NCBI RefSeq assembly: GCF_001567585.1
Contig: NZ_LRQV01000043.1
Location: 1-48,760, forward strand
From: Micromonospora rosaria
GTDB lineage: Bacteria; Actinomycetota; Actinomycetes; Mycobacteriales; Micromonosporaceae
Length of the DNA stretch: 48,760 nucleotides
Direction: 5' to 3'
Positions 47,901-48,760 of the stretch are shown one piece after another. The notes under the pieces are model-generated. The model ran no database searches, was not told the origin of the DNA, and saw only the letters and a list, made by a program, of their open reading frames with translations. A program made the translations under genes and the position numbers. Numbering within the stretch: the first letter of the stretch is position 1; each line of letters opens with the position of its first letter.

Positions 47901-48760
47901 AGCACCCGGTCCGGGGTGATCTCCTCGATCCGCCAGGAGGAGGAGCCGAGCAGGAAGACGTCGCCGACCCGGGACTCGTAGACCATCTCCTCGTCCAGCT
48001 CGCCGACCCGGGCCGCGCGTTCCGCCCCGGCCAGGAAGACCCCGAACAGCCCCCGGTCGGGGATGGTGCCGCCGCTGGTCACCGCGAGCCGCTGGGCACC
48101 CGGCCGGCCGGTCAGCGTGTCGGTGACCCGGTCCCAGACCAGCCGGGGCCGCAGCTCGGCGAAGGCGGTCGACGGGTACCGCCCGGAGAGCATGTCGAGG
48201 ACGGCGTGCAGCGCCGAGTCGGGCAGGTCGGCGTAGGACGCCGCCCGGCGGACCAGGGCGGCCAGGTCACCGACCGACCACGGGTCGAGGGCCACCATCG
48301 CCACGATCTGCTGGGCGAGCACGTCGAGCGGGTTGCGCGGCGGGTGCAGCTCCTCGATGGCGCCGGCGGCCATCCGTTCCGCGACCACGGTGCAGGAGAG
48401 CAGGTCGCCCCGGTGCTTGGGGAAGACCACCCCCCGGGAGACCGCGCCGACCTGGTGCCCGGCCCGGCCGACCCGTTGCAGCCCGGCGGCCACGCTGGGC
48501 GGGGCCTCGATCTGCACCACCAGGTCGACCGCGCCCATGTCGATGCCGAGCTCCAGGCTGGAGGTGGCCACCACGGCGGGCAACCGGCCGGCCTTGAGCG
48601 CCTCCTCGATCTGCCGGCGCTCCTCCCGCGAGACGCTGCCGTGGTGGGCGCGGGCGATCACGGGGGCCGCCCCGGTCGCGGCCCCGGACTGGGCCATCAC
48701 CTCCGCCGGCGCCCGCCCACCACCGGCCGCCGGCCCGGCCGCTGCCGGCCTGCCGCTGGC
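44999..48760 (-). CDS. lhr: Lhr-type large ATP-dependent helicase (N-terminus outside window)
   Basis: Lhr is a 3'-to-5' superfamily 2 helicase induced by mitomycin C in mycobacteria. 1253 residues are visible. The frame is open to the window edge, so the first RecA domain lies beyond it. The visible part begins in RecA-2 (ARAHHGSVSREERRQIEE, VATSSLELGIDMG, QRVGRAGHQVG) and continues through the Lhr winged-helix and beta-barrel core, then the long Lhr-CTD. A triplicated 9-residue GDTDRAAxx repeat sits in the CTD. It is next to nei, consistent with a repair role. Confidence 0.94.
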   Translation of the reverse strand, partial: ASGRPAAAGPAAGGGRAPAEVMAQSGAATGAAPVIARAHHGSVSREERRQIEEALKAGRLPAVVATSSLELGIDMGAVDLVVQIEAPPSVAAGLQRVGRAGHQVGAVSRGVVFPKHRGDLLSCTVVAERMAAGAIEELHPPRNPLDVLAQQIVAMVALDPWSVGDLAALVRRAASYADLPDSALHAVLDMLSGRYPSTAFAELRPRLVWDRVTDTLTGRPGAQRLAVTSGGTIPDRGLFGVFLAGAERAARVGELDEEMVYESRVGDVFLLGSSSWRIEEITPDRVLVSPAPGQAARMPFWKGDNAGRPVELGRAIGARVRALLRQDDATAVAALRAGGLNDWAAGNLLAYLREQQAATRSLPDDRTVVVERFRDELGDWRLAVHSLLGARVNAPWALAIGRRLAERYGVDAQVLPSDDGIVIRLPDTADEPPGADVVAFDPDEIAQLVEESVGTSALFAARFRECAARSLLLPRRDPRRRQPLWQQRQRAAQLLDVAREYADFPVTLEAARECLQDVFDQPALAQLMRDLAGRRVRLVEVSTERPSPFARSLLFGYVGVFLYEGDAPLAERRAAALALDSALLGELLGRVDLRELLDPAVLAESDRQLRWLTDQRRPRDAEDVVELLRVVGDLSDAELAERGVPAAWPAELAAARRVLRIRVAGQDRWIVVEDAARFRDALGVALPVGVAEAYLEPVPDPLGDLVARYARTHGPFAAATCAARFGLGVFVVEQALRRLAATGRVVSGEFTPDGVGTQWCDAEVLRLLRRRSLAALRREIEPVPPAVLASFLPRWQQVGAAARGVEALAAAVEQVQGVAVPASALERLVLPARVADYSPGQLDELCASGEVVWAGAGAISGGDGWVTLAYADAAPLLLPPPDEALARTPLHDAVLDALADGQALFFRTLADRVAASGRAGLVGDTDRAAKAGDTDRAARVGDTDRAAMAGAASGAAMAGVTDDAALVAALWDLVWAGYLTNDTLAPLRARLGGGGAHRARPTAPRTRYRRPGRVALPTRGGPPTVAGRWSRLPERDTDPTRRAAALADLLLDRHGIVTRGAVVAEQVPGGFAAVYPVLSALEERGAARRGYFVEGLGAAQFAVPGAVDRIRAVAETLDGRARGGPALVLAATDPANPYGAALPWPDRVLDSGDDAAPATGHRAGRKAGALVVLVGGDLALYVERGGRTLLSFTDDPEALAAAGKALADAVHAGALGALSVERADGGSVRSSPLRDALTAAGFRATPRGLRLRG
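45921..46001 (-). repeat. 27-bp tandem repeat inside lhr
   Basis: Three units starting at 45921, 45948 and 45975 encode GDTDRAAKA, GDTDRAARV and GDTDRAAMA. The repeat is in frame and sits in a flexible region between folded parts of the C-terminal domain. Confidence 0.9.

Overview
This 48.8 kb window is chromosomal DNA from a very GC-rich actinobacterium (third codon positions almost always G or C). It is most likely a member of Micromonosporaceae close to Micromonospora or Salinispora. The basis is gene content and order (infB-rbfA-nrnA-like-MATE-truB-ribF-rpsO-pnp-M16 peptidase-dapB; thyX-dapA-rnj; ftsK; rimO-pgsA-cinA; clgR-pspA-pspM), which also resembles the Mycobacterium tuberculosis Rv27xx region. 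No insertion sequence, prophage, CRISPR array, rRNA or tRNA was recognised. The window is core chromosome with small accessory insertions.

Layout. 1-5.3 kb: translation and RNA genes (infB 3' part, a TRM11-like methyltransferase, DUF503, rbfA, an nrnA-like DHH phosphoesterase). 5.3-7.8 kb: two overlapping small membrane-protein genes, an unlisted 33-residue protein gene with its own ribosome site and terminator, and a MATE exporter behind a palindromic operator candidate. 7.8-15.1 kb: truB, ribF, rpsO with a structured leader, pnp, M16 peptidase, dapB. 15.1-20.5 kb: an ECF sigma factor with a C-terminal SnoaL-like domain, two GNAT acetyltransferases, a GT87 mannosyltransferase-like membrane protein, a YcaQ/AlkX-type glycosylase and a DUF2752 protein. 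21-24.5 kb: thyX, dapA, rnj, then a 101-bp imperfect palindrome. 24.6-30.6 kb: secreted S1 protease, two YbjN-domain genes, ftsK. 30.7-32.6 kb: a small membrane protein, a guanidinium exporter (Gdx/SugE type) behind a guanidine-III riboswitch, and a divergent ornithine-cyclodeaminase-family gene behind a MerR-type promoter. 32.7-37.9 kb: rimO, pgsA, cinA, clgR, pspA, pspM. 38-41.8 kb: a giant multicopper-oxidase-fold protein with three FN3 domains that appears to have lost its type 1 copper site. 42-48.8 kb: Nei/Fpg glycosylase, CPCC protein, SAM hydrolase, lipoprotein and most of an Lhr helicase.

How the genes fit together. Most of the window is housekeeping: ribosome maturation and translation (infB, rbfA, truB, rpsO, rimO), RNA turnover (pnp, rnj, nrnA-like), lysine/diaminopimelate (dapA, dapB), thymidylate (thyX), flavin (ribF), membrane lipid (pgsA), DNA repair (AlkX-like, Nei, Lhr) and envelope stress (clgR-pspA-pspM). 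A recurring feature is a -10-like hexamer (TANNNT or NANNNT) 6-8 nt before the start codon of about half the genes, which points to widespread leaderless transcription. The most striking items are the guanidine-III riboswitch, the MerR-type leaderless promoter facing it, the copper-site-less oxidase with FN3 repeats, the small 33-residue protein gene, and several unexplained palindromes.
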